A DNA stretch of 20,768 bases, taken from NCBI GenBank assembly GCA_016204905.1, contig JACQJU010000019.1:1-20768 (forward strand), written 5' to 3'. This document shows positions 14,212-20,358 of the stretch, piece by piece (position 1 is the first letter of the stretch; each line of letters opens with the position of its first letter). This DNA is from Candidatus Gottesmanbacteria bacterium (GTDB taxonomy: Bacteria > Patescibacteriota > Microgenomatia > 2-02-FULL-39-11). The translations under genes and the position numbers were made by a program. The notes under the pieces were generated by a model. It did not search any database. It worked only from the letters and a program-made list of their open reading frames with translations, and was not told the DNA's origin.

Positions 14212-14796
14212 TTATTTTTGAAATTCAGGGGGTTCTGGGGGGAGAAATTCTTCTCCGGTTTGAGTTGGGCCAGTAATTTCACCAGGTTTAAACCAATAGA
14301 CGTAGGGACAGCCGGTGGCGACTCTGGCCACTTTATCCCAACCACCTGTAGAACATTTCTTCATCTTTTTACCAGAGTTAGTGGTGTAGAGGACTAACTT
14401 ATTGCCACATTCCGGGCAGATTTCATCTAGAGGTTCTGTTGTACCGTTGATCCACTCGATATAGTCGCAGCCTGTTGCTACCCGGGCGACTTTATCCCAG
14501 CCACCTGTGGAACATTTCTTCATCTTTTTGCCAAAACGGGTAGTGGCTAGAACCAATGGGTTGCCACATTTGGGACATTTTTCATCTAGGGCCTGGGGTG
14601 GAGTTTCGAACCATTTGACATAATCACAACCGAGATTTTTCTTGGTTTCCGGATCCCAACTGCCTGTTGAGCATCTTTGCAGTCTGCGTCCAGATTTAGT
14701 AGTCGTTATTTCTGCCAAAGGATTGCCGCATTTGGGACAGATACCGTCAGGTGTGGTTTTGACATCAGTGGTGGTTTTACCTTCAGTAGTTGACAT
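14212..14796 (-). CDS. Three-fold topoisomerase-type zinc-ribbon protein
   Basis: 194 aa with three tandem C4 zinc ribbons. The Cys sets are 20/23/42/57, 74/77/95/110 and 127/130/148/163. Each unit reads CPKCGxxL, then a basic G(K/R)(K/R) stretch, then CSTGxWD...GCxYxxW. Units 2 and 3 share KKMKKCSTGGWDKVARVATG and came from an internal duplication. This ribbon type usually sits at the C-terminus of DNA topoisomerase I, where it binds single-stranded DNA; here it has no catalytic domain. The N-terminus is Thr-rich and the C-terminus acidic and Pro-rich. Promoter TTGACT-18-TAACAT ends eight bases before the ATG. It probably binds nucleic acid, perhaps assisting a topoisomerase encoded elsewhere. 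Confidence 0.8.
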   Translation of the reverse strand: MSTTEGKTTTDVKTTPDGICPKCGNPLAEITTTKSGRRLQRCSTGSWDPETKKNLGCDYVKWFETPPQALDEKCPKCGNPLVLATTRFGKKMKKCSTGGWDKVARVATGCDYIEWINGTTEPLDEICPECGNKLVLYTTNSGKKMKKCSTGGWDKVARVATGCPYVYWFKPGEITGPTQTGEEFLPPEPPEFQK

Positions 14797-14804
14797 AAGT
14801 TACT

Positions 14805-14834
14805 ATGTTAATCTGTATAAAAGGTCCAAGTCAA
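14805..14834 (-). promoter_or_regulatory. Promoter of zinc-ribbon/DUF2000 unit
   Basis: Minus strand: TTGACT (14834-14829), 18 nt, TAACAT (14810-14805), then eight bases to ATG 14796. Another short-leader arrangement. Confidence 0.45.
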
Positions 14835-14840
14835 GCACTT

Positions 14841-14878
14841 AATGGATTCCACCTTCCAGAATGGATTCCACCTTCCAG
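14841..14878. repeat. Tandem 19-bp direct repeat at RAYT 2
   Basis: AATGGATTCCACCTTCCAG occurs twice in perfect tandem (14841-14859 and 14860-14878). The second copy enters the inverted repeat of the RAYT 2 locus; the first looks like a slipped half-copy of the same end. Confidence 0.85.
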
Positions 14879-15625
14879 TTGGAATAGCTTGGCACATCAG
14901 TTTTCAAGAATTAATTCCTTGATTTTATCGAGATTTCTTTTATAGGAAATTTGATCGTAAACAAACTGCCGATAATCACTCTTTGACTTGAAATGCGAAA
15001 GAACAGTTTGTTTCTCACAGAAGCCACTGATGCCTAGATACTCCGGAAATGATGACCACCGGTATGATGCAAGATCCTTTTCGGTTGTGAGATACGACAT
15101 AACTGGATTTAAGTGAATATATCTAGAGAGATGAATGAGTTGTTCATCATCCTCTACCCAAATAGACTTAAATAGTCCCTGCACTAGTGGCCCAACTCTT
15201 TCGTGTCTAGTATTGAAATATTTTGTGTAAGAATTTGTGAATTTGGCCATAAATATAGTTATTCCTTGATTCATTTTCTGCCTTAAGAGTAGGTGAAAAT
15301 GATTAGGCATAAGGCAAAAAGCTAGAATATCGACTAATCTATTTGATGATCGTTGGAATGAGGATAAAATTTCCGCCCTTTTCTCAGATGGTTGGATAAG
15401 GAAGCGCGAAAATTTATAAGGAGGATTACTAAATTGATAGTATCGTATGGTATCAACCGCTCTTTGGTATTCTCTTTTATTGGTGAATATGTTTCTTTTT
15501 TCGACTCCTCTATTGAAAACATGATATATTTGTTCGTTACTTAATATTGTTTTTCTATACATAGTCTTAATAAGATTAAAGCAAAGAATTTAGAAGGTGT
15601 CAAGGTATTCCAAGTGGAGGGTGGA
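14867..15625 (-). mobile_element. RAYT (IS200/REP-type) element 2 with 26-bp inverted ends
   Basis: The sequence at 14867-14892 is the inverse of 15600-15625 at 22 of 26 positions. The shared core is TTGGAATA on the left and TATTCCAA on the right. The transposase gene fills the interior. The left end carries an extra tandem half-repeat. Repeats of this kind in inverted order around the gene are usual for REP-associated transposases. True cut sites are not visible. Confidence 0.6.
14897..15562 (-). CDS. REP-associated tyrosine transposase (Y1/IS200-like), copy 2
   Basis: 221 aa of the same HUH family as the gene at 7291-7989. The HUH pair is in FCLMPNHFHLLLRQ (His88, His90), and the nucleophile is in TNSYTKYFN (Tyr112 or Tyr115). 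The motifs YHVFNRGVEKRNIF, RVGPLVQGLF and HLSRYIHLNPV are intact, as is the ending SYRWSSFPEYLG, where the family shows a conserved Trp-Ser-Ser patch. This copy is closer to the canonical form than copy 1, which carries a longer tail. It stands alone between a zinc-ribbon gene and a DUF3175 gene, on the same strand as both. The frame is intact. Its inverted flanks differ in sequence from the palindrome at copy 1, so each protein probably recognises its own repeats. Confidence 0.92.
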   Translation of the reverse strand: MYRKTILSNEQIYHVFNRGVEKRNIFTNKREYQRAVDTIRYYQFSNPPYKFSRFLIQPSEKRAEILSSFQRSSNRLVDILAFCLMPNHFHLLLRQKMNQGITIFMAKFTNSYTKYFNTRHERVGPLVQGLFKSIWVEDDEQLIHLSRYIHLNPVMSYLTTEKDLASYRWSSFPEYLGISGFCEKQTVLSHFKSKSDYRQFVYDQISYKRNLDKIKELILEN

Positions 15626-15681
15626 CGAGGGGGTTGGACATTTGATTAGAAGATTGATAAAATTCCTTTACTCCTTTATGA

Positions 15682-15951
15682 TTATTTATCAAAAAGAGAT
15701 CCTAATTCAATTTTAGCTTGATTTAGTATCTTTTTCCTCTCTGGTTTTAGGTTTTTGCCAGCTCTGTTGATATAAAAATTGATCATACTCATGGCTGATT
15801 GGAAGGAGTTGGTTTTTTTCCTCGAGCTTACATCTGCTGAGTGTTTGAGACTTTTGGCTATTTTTCTCGGGTCATCCCAAGTAAATACTCCTTTTTCTAA
15901 ATCAAGAGCATTGCTGTGTTTGGTTACATCCGATGACCAGTATTTTTTCAT
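15682..15951 (-). CDS. DUF3175-family small protein
   Basis: 89 aa that match DUF3175 nearly end to end: VTKHSNALDLEKGVFTWDDP, then KIAKSLKHSADVSSRKK, then SAMSMINFYINRAGKNL, and a Lys-rich C-terminal helix. The family is small, cytoplasmic and of unknown role; in other bacteria it is often found among stress or DNA-protection genes. It is divergent from the MFS gene at 15989, and the two starts are 37 bp apart over very AT-rich DNA that must hold both promoters. The call rests on strong motif resemblance; function is not known. Confidence 0.85.
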   Translation of the reverse strand: MKKYWSSDVTKHSNALDLEKGVFTWDDPRKIAKSLKHSADVSSRKKTNSFQSAMSMINFYINRAGKNLKPERKKILNQAKIELGSLFDK

Positions 15952-15976
15952 GATCAGTTTAGTTTTATAAATATTA

Positions 15977-15982
15977 TATACT
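15977..15982 (+). promoter_or_regulatory. -10 box of MFS gene in divergent spacer
   Basis: TATACT ends six bases before ATG 15989. On the other strand, TATAAA lies 12 bases before the DUF3175 start. No -35 is clear for either. Confidence 0.35.
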
Positions 15983-15988
15983 TATATT

Positions 15989-17140
15989 ATGAATAATTCT
16001 GGAAAACAAAGTGATAGGAAGGTAATCCTGGGTTTGTCGCTGGCGTCGTTTTTGCATGATGTAGGATCTGATATGGTTTTCTCTGTTTGGCCACTTTTTG
16101 TCACCTCTGTTTTGGGTGCAAACATGGCTATACTGGGGCTGATTGATGGGATGGGAGAGGCGATAGTTTCTGTTTCTGGAGCAATTGGAGGATATATATC
16201 AGATAAAGTACGAAAAAGAAAAATATTTATATGGACGGGATATCTATTTGGTGGGATTTCCCGGATAGGGTATGCTTTTTCTTCCAGTTGGCCGTGGCTT
16301 ATACCTTTTCGGTTGTTAGACCGATCTGGAAAAATAAGAGGAGCTCCGAGAGATGCGGTACTTTCTGACATATCAAATCGCGAAAATCGGGGGTTAAGAT
16401 TTGGGATCCTTCGGGCGATGGATAATTTTGGTGCAGTTGTGGGTATACTTATTGCTATTTTTTTATTGCAAACAATAGGCTTTAAAAATCTATTTATGCT
16501 AGCTGCTCTACCTTCATTTCTTGCGGTAATGCTAATAGTAATCTTCATCCGTGAACCGACTCGTAGCCAGGCTATCTTTAGGGGTATACGTTTCAAAGAT
16601 TTTGATAGTAATTTACGACTATTGACTATTTTGAGCGGAATTTTTGCTTTGGGCTCTTTTAGCTATTCTTTTTTGATCATATTTGCTAATAAGTTTGGGT
16701 TTAAGACATTTGAGGTACCTATTTTGTACCTTTTATTTACTCTCGTTGCTGCAATTATTTCTATCCCTGCGGGTAAATTGGCTGATAGAATAGGTAGAAA
16801 AAAAGTTCTATTTGTATCCTATTTCTTCTGGGCGGCTTTGGCGGTAACATTTATCTTTTTTGCAAGTTATATTGGAATAATATTGGGATTTATTTTTTAT
16901 GGTTTGCACAAAGGCGCTCTTGAACCTGTTTTAAAAACATTGGTGGCAGAACTTGCTCCGAAAGAGTATGTCGCCTCAACAATAGGGGCTTTCCAGATGG
17001 TGATTGGTCTTGTTGCTTTCCCAGCATCTTTTCTGGCCGGGCTTTTGTGGGATAGTTTTAATCCAAATGTGCCATTTTATTTTTCATTGGGTTTAACAAT
17101 AATTTCAACTGTAATGCTATTTTTTGTGAAGGAAAAATAG
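15989..17140 (+). CDS. MFS transporter, complete
   Basis: 383 aa with 12 predicted helices, a full-length major facilitator. The cytoplasmic loop 2-3 motif is GGYISDKVRKRK. The loop after helix 4 has LLDRSGKIRGAPRDAVLSD, the 'DR.GK..R..PRDA' signature of a branch of poorly characterised bacterial and archaeal MFS exporters. The second-half equivalent of motif A is GKLADRIGRKKVLF. The final helices (GLVAFPASFLAGLLWD) are normal. A -10 box lies six bases upstream of the ATG. It converges on the ArsC-like gene with a 15-bp gap. It is unrelated in detail to the broken MFS gene at 65-1127. Substrate is unknown; the ArsC-like neighbour might suggest anion export, but the two genes face each other and are not an operon. 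Confidence 0.9.
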   Translation: MNNSGKQSDRKVILGLSLASFLHDVGSDMVFSVWPLFVTSVLGANMAILGLIDGMGEAIVSVSGAIGGYISDKVRKRKIFIWTGYLFGGISRIGYAFSSSWPWLIPFRLLDRSGKIRGAPRDAVLSDISNRENRGLRFGILRAMDNFGAVVGILIAIFLLQTIGFKNLFMLAALPSFLAVMLIVIFIREPTRSQAIFRGIRFKDFDSNLRLLTILSGIFALGSFSYSFLIIFANKFGFKTFEVPILYLLFTLVAAIISIPAGKLADRIGRKKVLFVSYFFWAALAVTFIFFASYIGIILGFIFYGLHKGALEPVLKTLVAELAPKEYVASTIGAFQMVIGLVAFPASFLAGLLWDSFNPNVPFYFSLGLTIISTVMLFFVKEK

Positions 17141-17155
17141 ACTCTTGTAGTGATG

Positions 17156-17602
17156 TTAAATTAAAAATGTGTCTAGTTCTTTGATAAGTTTGATGATATT
17201 GGTTTTTACGGCATTTCGTACTTTTCTGACTATCTCTAAGGGTTGGTTATGTGGATCAGGAAGATTCCATCTCTCGAGTGTAATTTGAGGTAACCCCTTT
17301 GGTAGCACGCAACTATCGTCGCAAGCAATAATAGCTCTTTTGAGATTTTTCCCTTTGGAGATGATAAAGCCATCCGTAAGTGGTTTGGGATGATAAATAG
17401 AAGCGTCATTCATATCTATGTTTATTTCTTTCATAGCCTCAATAACTGTTGGATTTATGCTAGTTCCCGGTCGTGTTCCTGCGCTAACTGCTTCATAATT
17501 TTTATCAACATAAGGGAATTTTTTCTTTTCTACGTTAAAGAATGCTTGGGCCATTTGGCTCCTTCCGGCATTATGACCGCAGATAAAGAGAATGTAGTTC
17601 AT
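17156..17602 (-). CDS. ArsC/low-molecular-weight tyrosine-phosphatase-like protein
   Basis: 148 aa with the phosphate-binding loop CGHNAGRSQ (Cys8 to Arg14, CX5R then Ser) and the general acid in WNLPDP (Asp116). These are the two essential sites of the LMW-PTP fold. Thioredoxin-linked arsenate reductases of this fold carry two more cysteines about seven apart; here there is a closer pair in ACDDSCVLP (Cys94, Cys98), four apart. The protein could reduce arsenate, or could be a phosphatase. Family annotation would probably say arsenate reductase. The start has an extended -10 (TGATATAAT) eight bases before it. It is divergent from the gene at 17663. No arsR or arsenite pump is adjacent. Confidence 0.78.
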   Translation of the reverse strand: MNYILFICGHNAGRSQMAQAFFNVEKKKFPYVDKNYEAVSAGTRPGTSINPTVIEAMKEINIDMNDASIYHPKPLTDGFIISKGKNLKRAIIACDDSCVLPKGLPQITLERWNLPDPHNQPLEIVRKVRNAVKTNIIKLIKELDTFLI

Positions 17603-17610
17603 ACAATGAA

Positions 17611-17619
17611 ATTATATCA
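17611..17619 (-). promoter_or_regulatory. Extended -10 of ArsC-like gene
   Basis: Minus strand TGATATAAT, eight bases before ATG 17602. With a 17-nt spacer the -35 would be TTCCAG, a weak match. Confidence 0.55.
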
Positions 17620-17647
17620 AAATTATATTACTACTGGAAGAATTGGG

Positions 17648-17656
17648 TGATATAAT
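17648..17656 (+). promoter_or_regulatory. Extended -10 of gene at 17663
   Basis: TGATATAAT, six bases before the GTG at 17663. The same nine-base box serves the divergent gene on the other strand. Confidence 0.55.
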
Positions 17657-17662
17657 AAACTA

Positions 17663-17983
17663 GTGATAATTACGAAAAAGGACCCCTATACTCTAGAGGA
17701 AATTGAGAAGAAGAATACCTATATACCTCTTTCTTCTTTGGCTATGGACTTAGATCGAGTTTCAAAAGGTGTTTACCGCAAGTCTTATAAGATGGTGGAA
17801 AGGTTTACTCAAGAGGCACTTATGAGGAAAAAGGAGATAGATCCTGAGAGGGTAAAGCCATATGTTGCTAGGTTGCTTGATAAAATAGAAAAAGTGTTGG
17901 AATCGGATAATAGTGAACAAAAAGCTGAAGATATTCTTATGTATAGTATTCTTTTCCAAAATGTTGCTTTAAAACTTCGATAA
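17663..17983 (+). CDS. Unknown 106-aa helical protein, GTG start
   Basis: I do not recognise this family. It is short, soluble and mostly helical, rich in Lys and Glu, with no membrane segment, signal or metal motif. Features include PLSSLAMDLDRVSKGVYRKS near the start, a basic-acidic middle (MRKKEIDPERVKPYVARLLDKI) and a hydrophobic last helix (ILMYSILFQNVALKL) that may form a contact surface. The GTG start is supported by an extended -10 box six bases upstream. There is no in-frame ATG before codon 28. The next gene begins six bases after its stop, so the two are almost certainly one operon and perhaps partners. Confidence 0.65.
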   Translation: MIITKKDPYTLEEIEKKNTYIPLSSLAMDLDRVSKGVYRKSYKMVERFTQEALMRKKEIDPERVKPYVARLLDKIEKVLESDNSEQKAEDILMYSILFQNVALKLR

Positions 17984-17989
17984 ATCATT

Positions 17990-18616
17990 ATGGATGGGGA
18001 GCAATACACTATAACTAAGGAATCAAGAAAAGATTATGAAGATATTATTAGAAAGTCCAACTGTCCGGAGCTTGCTGCCAGAATAGTAGATTTCCGCACT
18101 AATCGGATTCCGCTCTCAAAAACAGGAGAAAAGGAATTACTTTTAGATAAAAATTGGAATGAATATAAATGGGTTTTGCCACCCAGAGATGGCTATGTTA
18201 TTTTGTTTGCGTTTCAAAGCGATAATTTTCACTCCGGTGATGCGGTACCAGGAGGAGAAATGCGTTCGTATAGTTTCTTCCCCACAGCAGAACAAGCTGC
18301 CTACAATAATTATATGGATGCTACGGTTGTTATCGCGCCTGTAGATAGCGTCATGTTGCATGATGACAACGGACAGGGTAATCATCCCATATCATTTGAA
18401 GAGCAACGAGTTTTATTATCAGTGCCAGAGCAAGAACTAGGTTCGCCCTCGCTTATTATGGAGAAAACAGACGCTATATATGATCCTACGGTAAAAGACT
18501 TACTAGAGAAAAATTGGTCCGGTCCATATTTTTTAGGTCCGTTTAAAAAGTGTCCTGTATATCTTCCGTTAGGCCAATGGATAGAGACTTTGGGCGATAG
18601 TTCTACTTCCATTTAA
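17990..18616 (+). CDS. Unknown 208-aa soluble protein
   Basis: No family recognised. The protein is soluble, without signal peptide or helices long enough to cross a membrane. The N-terminal third is charged (TKESRKDYEDIIRKSNCPEL). The middle is rich in aromatic residues and glycine (GYVILFAFQSDNFHSGDAVPGGEMRSYSFF, about residues 68-97), with possible strands. Next comes DATVVIAPVDSVMLHDDNGQG, then a Pro- and aromatic-rich end (WSGPYFLGPFKKCPVYLPLGQW). Single histidines and aspartates are scattered, so an enzyme is possible but no active site can be named. It follows the 106-aa gene by six bases. A weak hairpin (AAAATCC 18615-18621 with GGATTTT 18652-18658) lies after the stop. Confidence 0.65.
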   Translation: MDGEQYTITKESRKDYEDIIRKSNCPELAARIVDFRTNRIPLSKTGEKELLLDKNWNEYKWVLPPRDGYVILFAFQSDNFHSGDAVPGGEMRSYSFFPTAEQAAYNNYMDATVVIAPVDSVMLHDDNGQGNHPISFEEQRVLLSVPEQELGSPSLIMEKTDAIYDPTVKDLLEKNWSGPYFLGPFKKCPVYLPLGQWIETLGDSSTSI

Positions 18617-18742
18617 AATCCACCTGGGAGGCGGACTAGTTTCACACCTAGGGATTTTTAACCAAGATTTCTTCTTTTCAGCCCCAGATGTTAAAATCCG
18701 ATTACCTCAAAACCGGTCTACTCTGTTCCGTCACTATGATAG

Positions 18743-18777
18743 TATAATTACACACTAACTACACACTCGACGAGTGT
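18743..18777 (+). promoter_or_regulatory. TATAAT followed by operator-like dyad
   Basis: TATAAT (18743-18748) and, at about +8 to +22 of the expected transcript, the perfect dyad ACACTCG-A-CGAGTGT. This could be an operator or a 5' hairpin. No matching -35 is seen. Confidence 0.3.
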
Positions 18778-18784
18778 ACTTAGC

Positions 18785-18804
18785 CCTGCCTGCCGGCAGG
18801 CAGG
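18785..18804. repeat. CPR-type 20-bp palindrome, copy 2
   Basis: CCTGCCTGCCGGCAGGCAGG is a perfect 20-bp palindrome, and copy 1 at 1336-1355 differs by one base. Both copies are intergenic. I recall this palindrome as frequent in CPR genomes. Confidence 0.85.
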
Positions 18805-18917
18805 TAGACACCTCCGGTTTCTCAAATACTCAGGATCATTAGGTGGTTCCCATTTCAAATTCTTCTATCTTTCTTAGTCTCCTCATATGCCGCGCTTAGC
18901 AAATCGAAGCCAAAATA

Positions 18918-18926
18918 TGCTATAAT
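18918..18926 (+). promoter_or_regulatory. Extended -10 of the AbiEii-type operon
   Basis: TGCTATAAT, six bases before ATG 18933. Confidence 0.55.
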
Positions 18927-18932
18927 GGCCTT

Positions 18933-19187
18933 ATGTGGAACTGGTCTGTCGATGAAAAATCATTTAAAAAGCGCGACCCCAAGGGATATCGTCTCTGGAG
19001 GCTAGTTCAGCTCATAAACTACGGCCTCGACGAAGGCGAAAAGCTCGACGAAAAAGAGGTTCGTCGCGCCTGGCCTAGTATAAAATCTCGCCTTGATCCG
19101 CACAAAAAAGCATATATAGAATTTATATTATGGGGAACAAAACCATCCTCACGAAAATTCAAAGAAAATTTTTGGACCTTGTCATAG
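18933..19187 (+). CDS. Small partner (putative antitoxin) of AbiEii-like gene
   Basis: 84 aa, soluble, with MWNWSVDEKSFKKRDPKGYRL, then LVQLINYGLDEGEKLDEKEVRRAWPSI, and IEFILWG near the end. I have seen 'INYG....L....V...W...' proteins beside nucleotidyltransferase toxins in CPR and other genomes, but cannot name the family. It is not an AbiEi-type (winged-helix, about 200 aa) antitoxin. Its last 58 bases overlap the start of the toxin-like gene at 19130 in another frame, which ties their translation together. A leaderless-type promoter lies directly upstream. A neutralising role is inferred from the position: small, first, overlapping. Confidence 0.65.
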   Translation: MWNWSVDEKSFKKRDPKGYRLWRLVQLINYGLDEGEKLDEKEVRRAWPSIKSRLDPHKKAYIEFILWGTKPSSRKFKENFWTLS

Positions 19188-19804
19188 CTGAACCATACCT
19201 TCGAAAGAAGTACTATTGGACCGGAGGGACGGAATTGGCAGAAATGTATCTTTGCCATCGTGAATCTGAAGATATCGATTTATTCACAGAACACGAAGAA
19301 GTCTATCTACCGAATATAACGAAATTTGTTGGAATTGCAGGCGCAAAGATTGGGGCAAAAAGTATAAAACACACCCGTTTTTTAGGCCTGTATAGTTTTT
19401 TGTTTACTCTTCCAAATGAAAATAAATTAAAAGTCGACTTCAATTATTATCCATTCACACGGATTAATAAAGAGAGAAGATGGAATGGTTTAGAAATTGA
19501 CAGTCTGGAAGATATAGCCGTAAACAAAATACATACAATGGCGATGAAACCCCGAGCAAGAGACTTCGTAGATTTATTTTTTATATTGAGGCTGAAGAAG
19601 TCAGAATTTTCAGTCAATCATTTAATAAAAATGGCAAAAATCAAATTTGACTGGCATATAAACAGAATTCAAATTGGTGAGAATTTTGCCAAGGTCGTCA
19701 CAGTCAAAGACCTCCCTCGCATGCTTGTCCCATTTAACCCCCAAAAAATGGAAAATTTTTTCCTCGCCCTAGCCCTCGATCTCAAAAAAGAAATCTTCGC
19801 TTAA
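19130..19804 (+). CDS. AbiEii/AbiGii-type nucleotidyltransferase toxin
   Basis: 224 aa of the DNA-polymerase-beta-like nucleotidyltransferase fold used by type IV toxin AbiEii (formerly DUF1814). The glycine motif is WTGGTELAEMYL (residues 30-41). The metal pair is in HRESEDIDLF (Asp48, Asp50). A third acid is likely Asp103 in KLKVDFNYYP. The late motif LEDIAVNKIHTMAMKPRARDFVDLF (segment near 126-150; key Lys133, Arg144, Asp145, Asp148) is intact, so the enzyme looks functional. Such proteins can add nucleotides to tRNA or other targets and arrest growth, often in anti-phage defence. The start is the only ATG before the glycine motif. The gene overlaps its 84-aa partner by 58 bases. It lies next to the duplicated ychF start, consistent with a transfer hotspot. 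Confidence 0.85.
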   Translation: MGNKTILTKIQRKFLDLVIAEPYLRKKYYWTGGTELAEMYLCHRESEDIDLFTEHEEVYLPNITKFVGIAGAKIGAKSIKHTRFLGLYSFLFTLPNENKLKVDFNYYPFTRINKERRWNGLEIDSLEDIAVNKIHTMAMKPRARDFVDLFFILRLKKSEFSVNHLIKMAKIKFDWHINRIQIGENFAKVVTVKDLPRMLVPFNPQKMENFFLALALDLKKEIFA

Positions 19805-19900
19805 AAAAGCTTATGGGGACTATGCGTATCGGGACGGTTTTTGATCAGCCACTAAAAATTTTAATGAGGGCTCAACACGTGCCTACTTTCTCTTTGAATC

Positions 19901-19909
19901 TGATATAAT
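19901..19909 (+). promoter_or_regulatory. Extended -10 of truncated ychF copy
   Basis: TGATATAAT, seven bases before ATG 19917. It resembles the box before the intact copy (TGATACAAT, 20436-20444), so the promoter was duplicated with the gene start or retained with it. Confidence 0.5.
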
Positions 19910-19916
19910 GAGCCAC

Positions 19917-20024
19917 ATGAATTTATCTGTCGGAATAGTAGGGTTACCAAATGTTGGGAAAAGTACGTTGTTTAATGCCTTACTGAAACGGCAGACGGCG
20001 TTTGTGGTGGGGAAAATAATATGA
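19917..20024 (+). pseudogene. ychF: Truncated 5' copy of ychF
   Basis: The first 31 codons match the intact ychF at 20451 in 29 residues, including the P-loop GLPNVGKST. Homology then stops inside FVV at about 20008, and four unrelated codons lead to TGA at 20022. At the DNA level, 18 of those 31 codons differ silently. The two copies therefore diverged under selection in separate lineages before they came to lie side by side. The stop overlaps an ATG (ATGA at 20021-20024). Confidence 0.88.
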
Positions 20025-20042
20025 ATAAGAATAAAATAAGCA

Positions 20043-20051
20043 TGTTATACT
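20043..20051 (+). promoter_or_regulatory. Extended -10 of gene at 20075
   Basis: TGTTATACT; transcription would begin near 20058, leaving a leader of about 17 nt with AGGG (20062-20065). Confidence 0.4.
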
Positions 20052-20074
20052 ATTTAGATATAGGGAATACGACT

Positions 20075-20257
20075 ATGAGCGCAAATAATCTGATAACTAT
20101 TAATAAAAAAACGTATATTGTTAAAGAAGCCGATGCAGAAACTGGTCATGGTAGAGTAGTAGGTAAAGGAAATAGCTTAGAAGAAGCGATAGAGATAGCA
20201 GAAAAGGAAATGGATGAAGGAAGCATTGAATACGGCATTCATTTCGTAAATGAGTAA
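20075..20257 (+). CDS. Unknown small protein, 60 aa
   Basis: The protein starts MSANNLITINKKTYIVKEAD and goes on with GHGRVVGKGNSLEEAIEIAEKEMDEG, ending in a short strand IEYGIHFV. It looks like a compact strand-strand-helix-strand fold, acidic and soluble. I do not know the family. The start at 20075 is chosen because AGGG lies nine bases before it and a -10 box lies further up. A longer frame from 20021 would add 18 residues and would overlap the stop of the ychF fragment by four bases, so coupled translation cannot be excluded. It is the only evident protein-coding gene between the two ychF copies and so is the cargo of the presumed insertion. 'EEAIEIAEKEM' resembles helices in small HicB-like or DUF-type proteins, but this is too weak to name. 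Confidence 0.6.
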   Translation: MSANNLITINKKTYIVKEADAETGHGRVVGKGNSLEEAIEIAEKEMDEGSIEYGIHFVNE

Positions 20258-20261
20258 GATT

Positions 20262-20287
20262 AAAAAACCAGCTTGTATGGAGCTGGT
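20262..20287 (-). terminator. Rho-independent terminator, minus strand
   Basis: On the minus strand, ACCAGCT pairs with AGCTGGT around CCATACA (20287-20267) and runs into TTTTTT (20267-20262). Confidence 0.75.
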
Positions 20288-20352
20288 AACCCGGAATAAA
20301 TCCGGCTAGTCCTAGTCTTTCGACAGCCTCCAATACGGTAGGTTTTGGGACC
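20262..20352 (-). ncRNA. Candidate minus-strand small RNA, about 91 nt
   Basis: A promoter reads on the minus strand (TTGAAA-17-TATACT), and the transcript would start near 20352 with GG. Hairpins by eye: GGCT/AGCC enclosing GTC-GAAA-GAC with a GNRA loop (20328-20304), CCGGA-N5-TCCGG (20305-20291), and a terminator (20287-20267) with a T run. An alternative pairing, GTATTGGAG (20336-20328) with CTCCATAC (20282-20275) with one bulge, would use the terminator loop and part of its stem. That could act as an antiterminator or a pseudoknot. I do not recognise the RNA class. It could instead act as antisense to a plus-strand leader. Confidence 0.45.
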
Positions 20353-20358
20353 ATACAT

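Larger units (their letters stand above)
18617..18932. other. 316-bp gene-free spacer
   Basis: The spacer contains a weak terminator-like hairpin (18615-18658), a TATAAT on the plus strand (18743-18748), a 15-bp dyad ACACTCG-A-CGAGTGT (18763-18777) just downstream of it, the CPR palindrome (18785-18804), and the promoter of the next gene. No gene follows the TATAAT directly. A possible decayed reading frame on the minus strand near 18790-18890 is too weak to annotate. Confidence 0.5.

Noticed and set aside
14841..14878. CRISPR-like repeat
   Set aside because: Two abutting copies with no spacer between; it belongs to the RAYT end.
18790..18890. Decayed minus-strand gene end (KWEPPNDPEYLRNRR)
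   Set aside because: Only about 15 codons look protein-like, with stops and a frame change upstream; too little to support a pseudogene.
20281..20335. tRNA-like fold (GGAG...CTCC with a TTTCGAC loop)
   Set aside because: No proper T-arm, anticodon arm or acceptor lengths; the hairpins suit a small RNA on the other strand.
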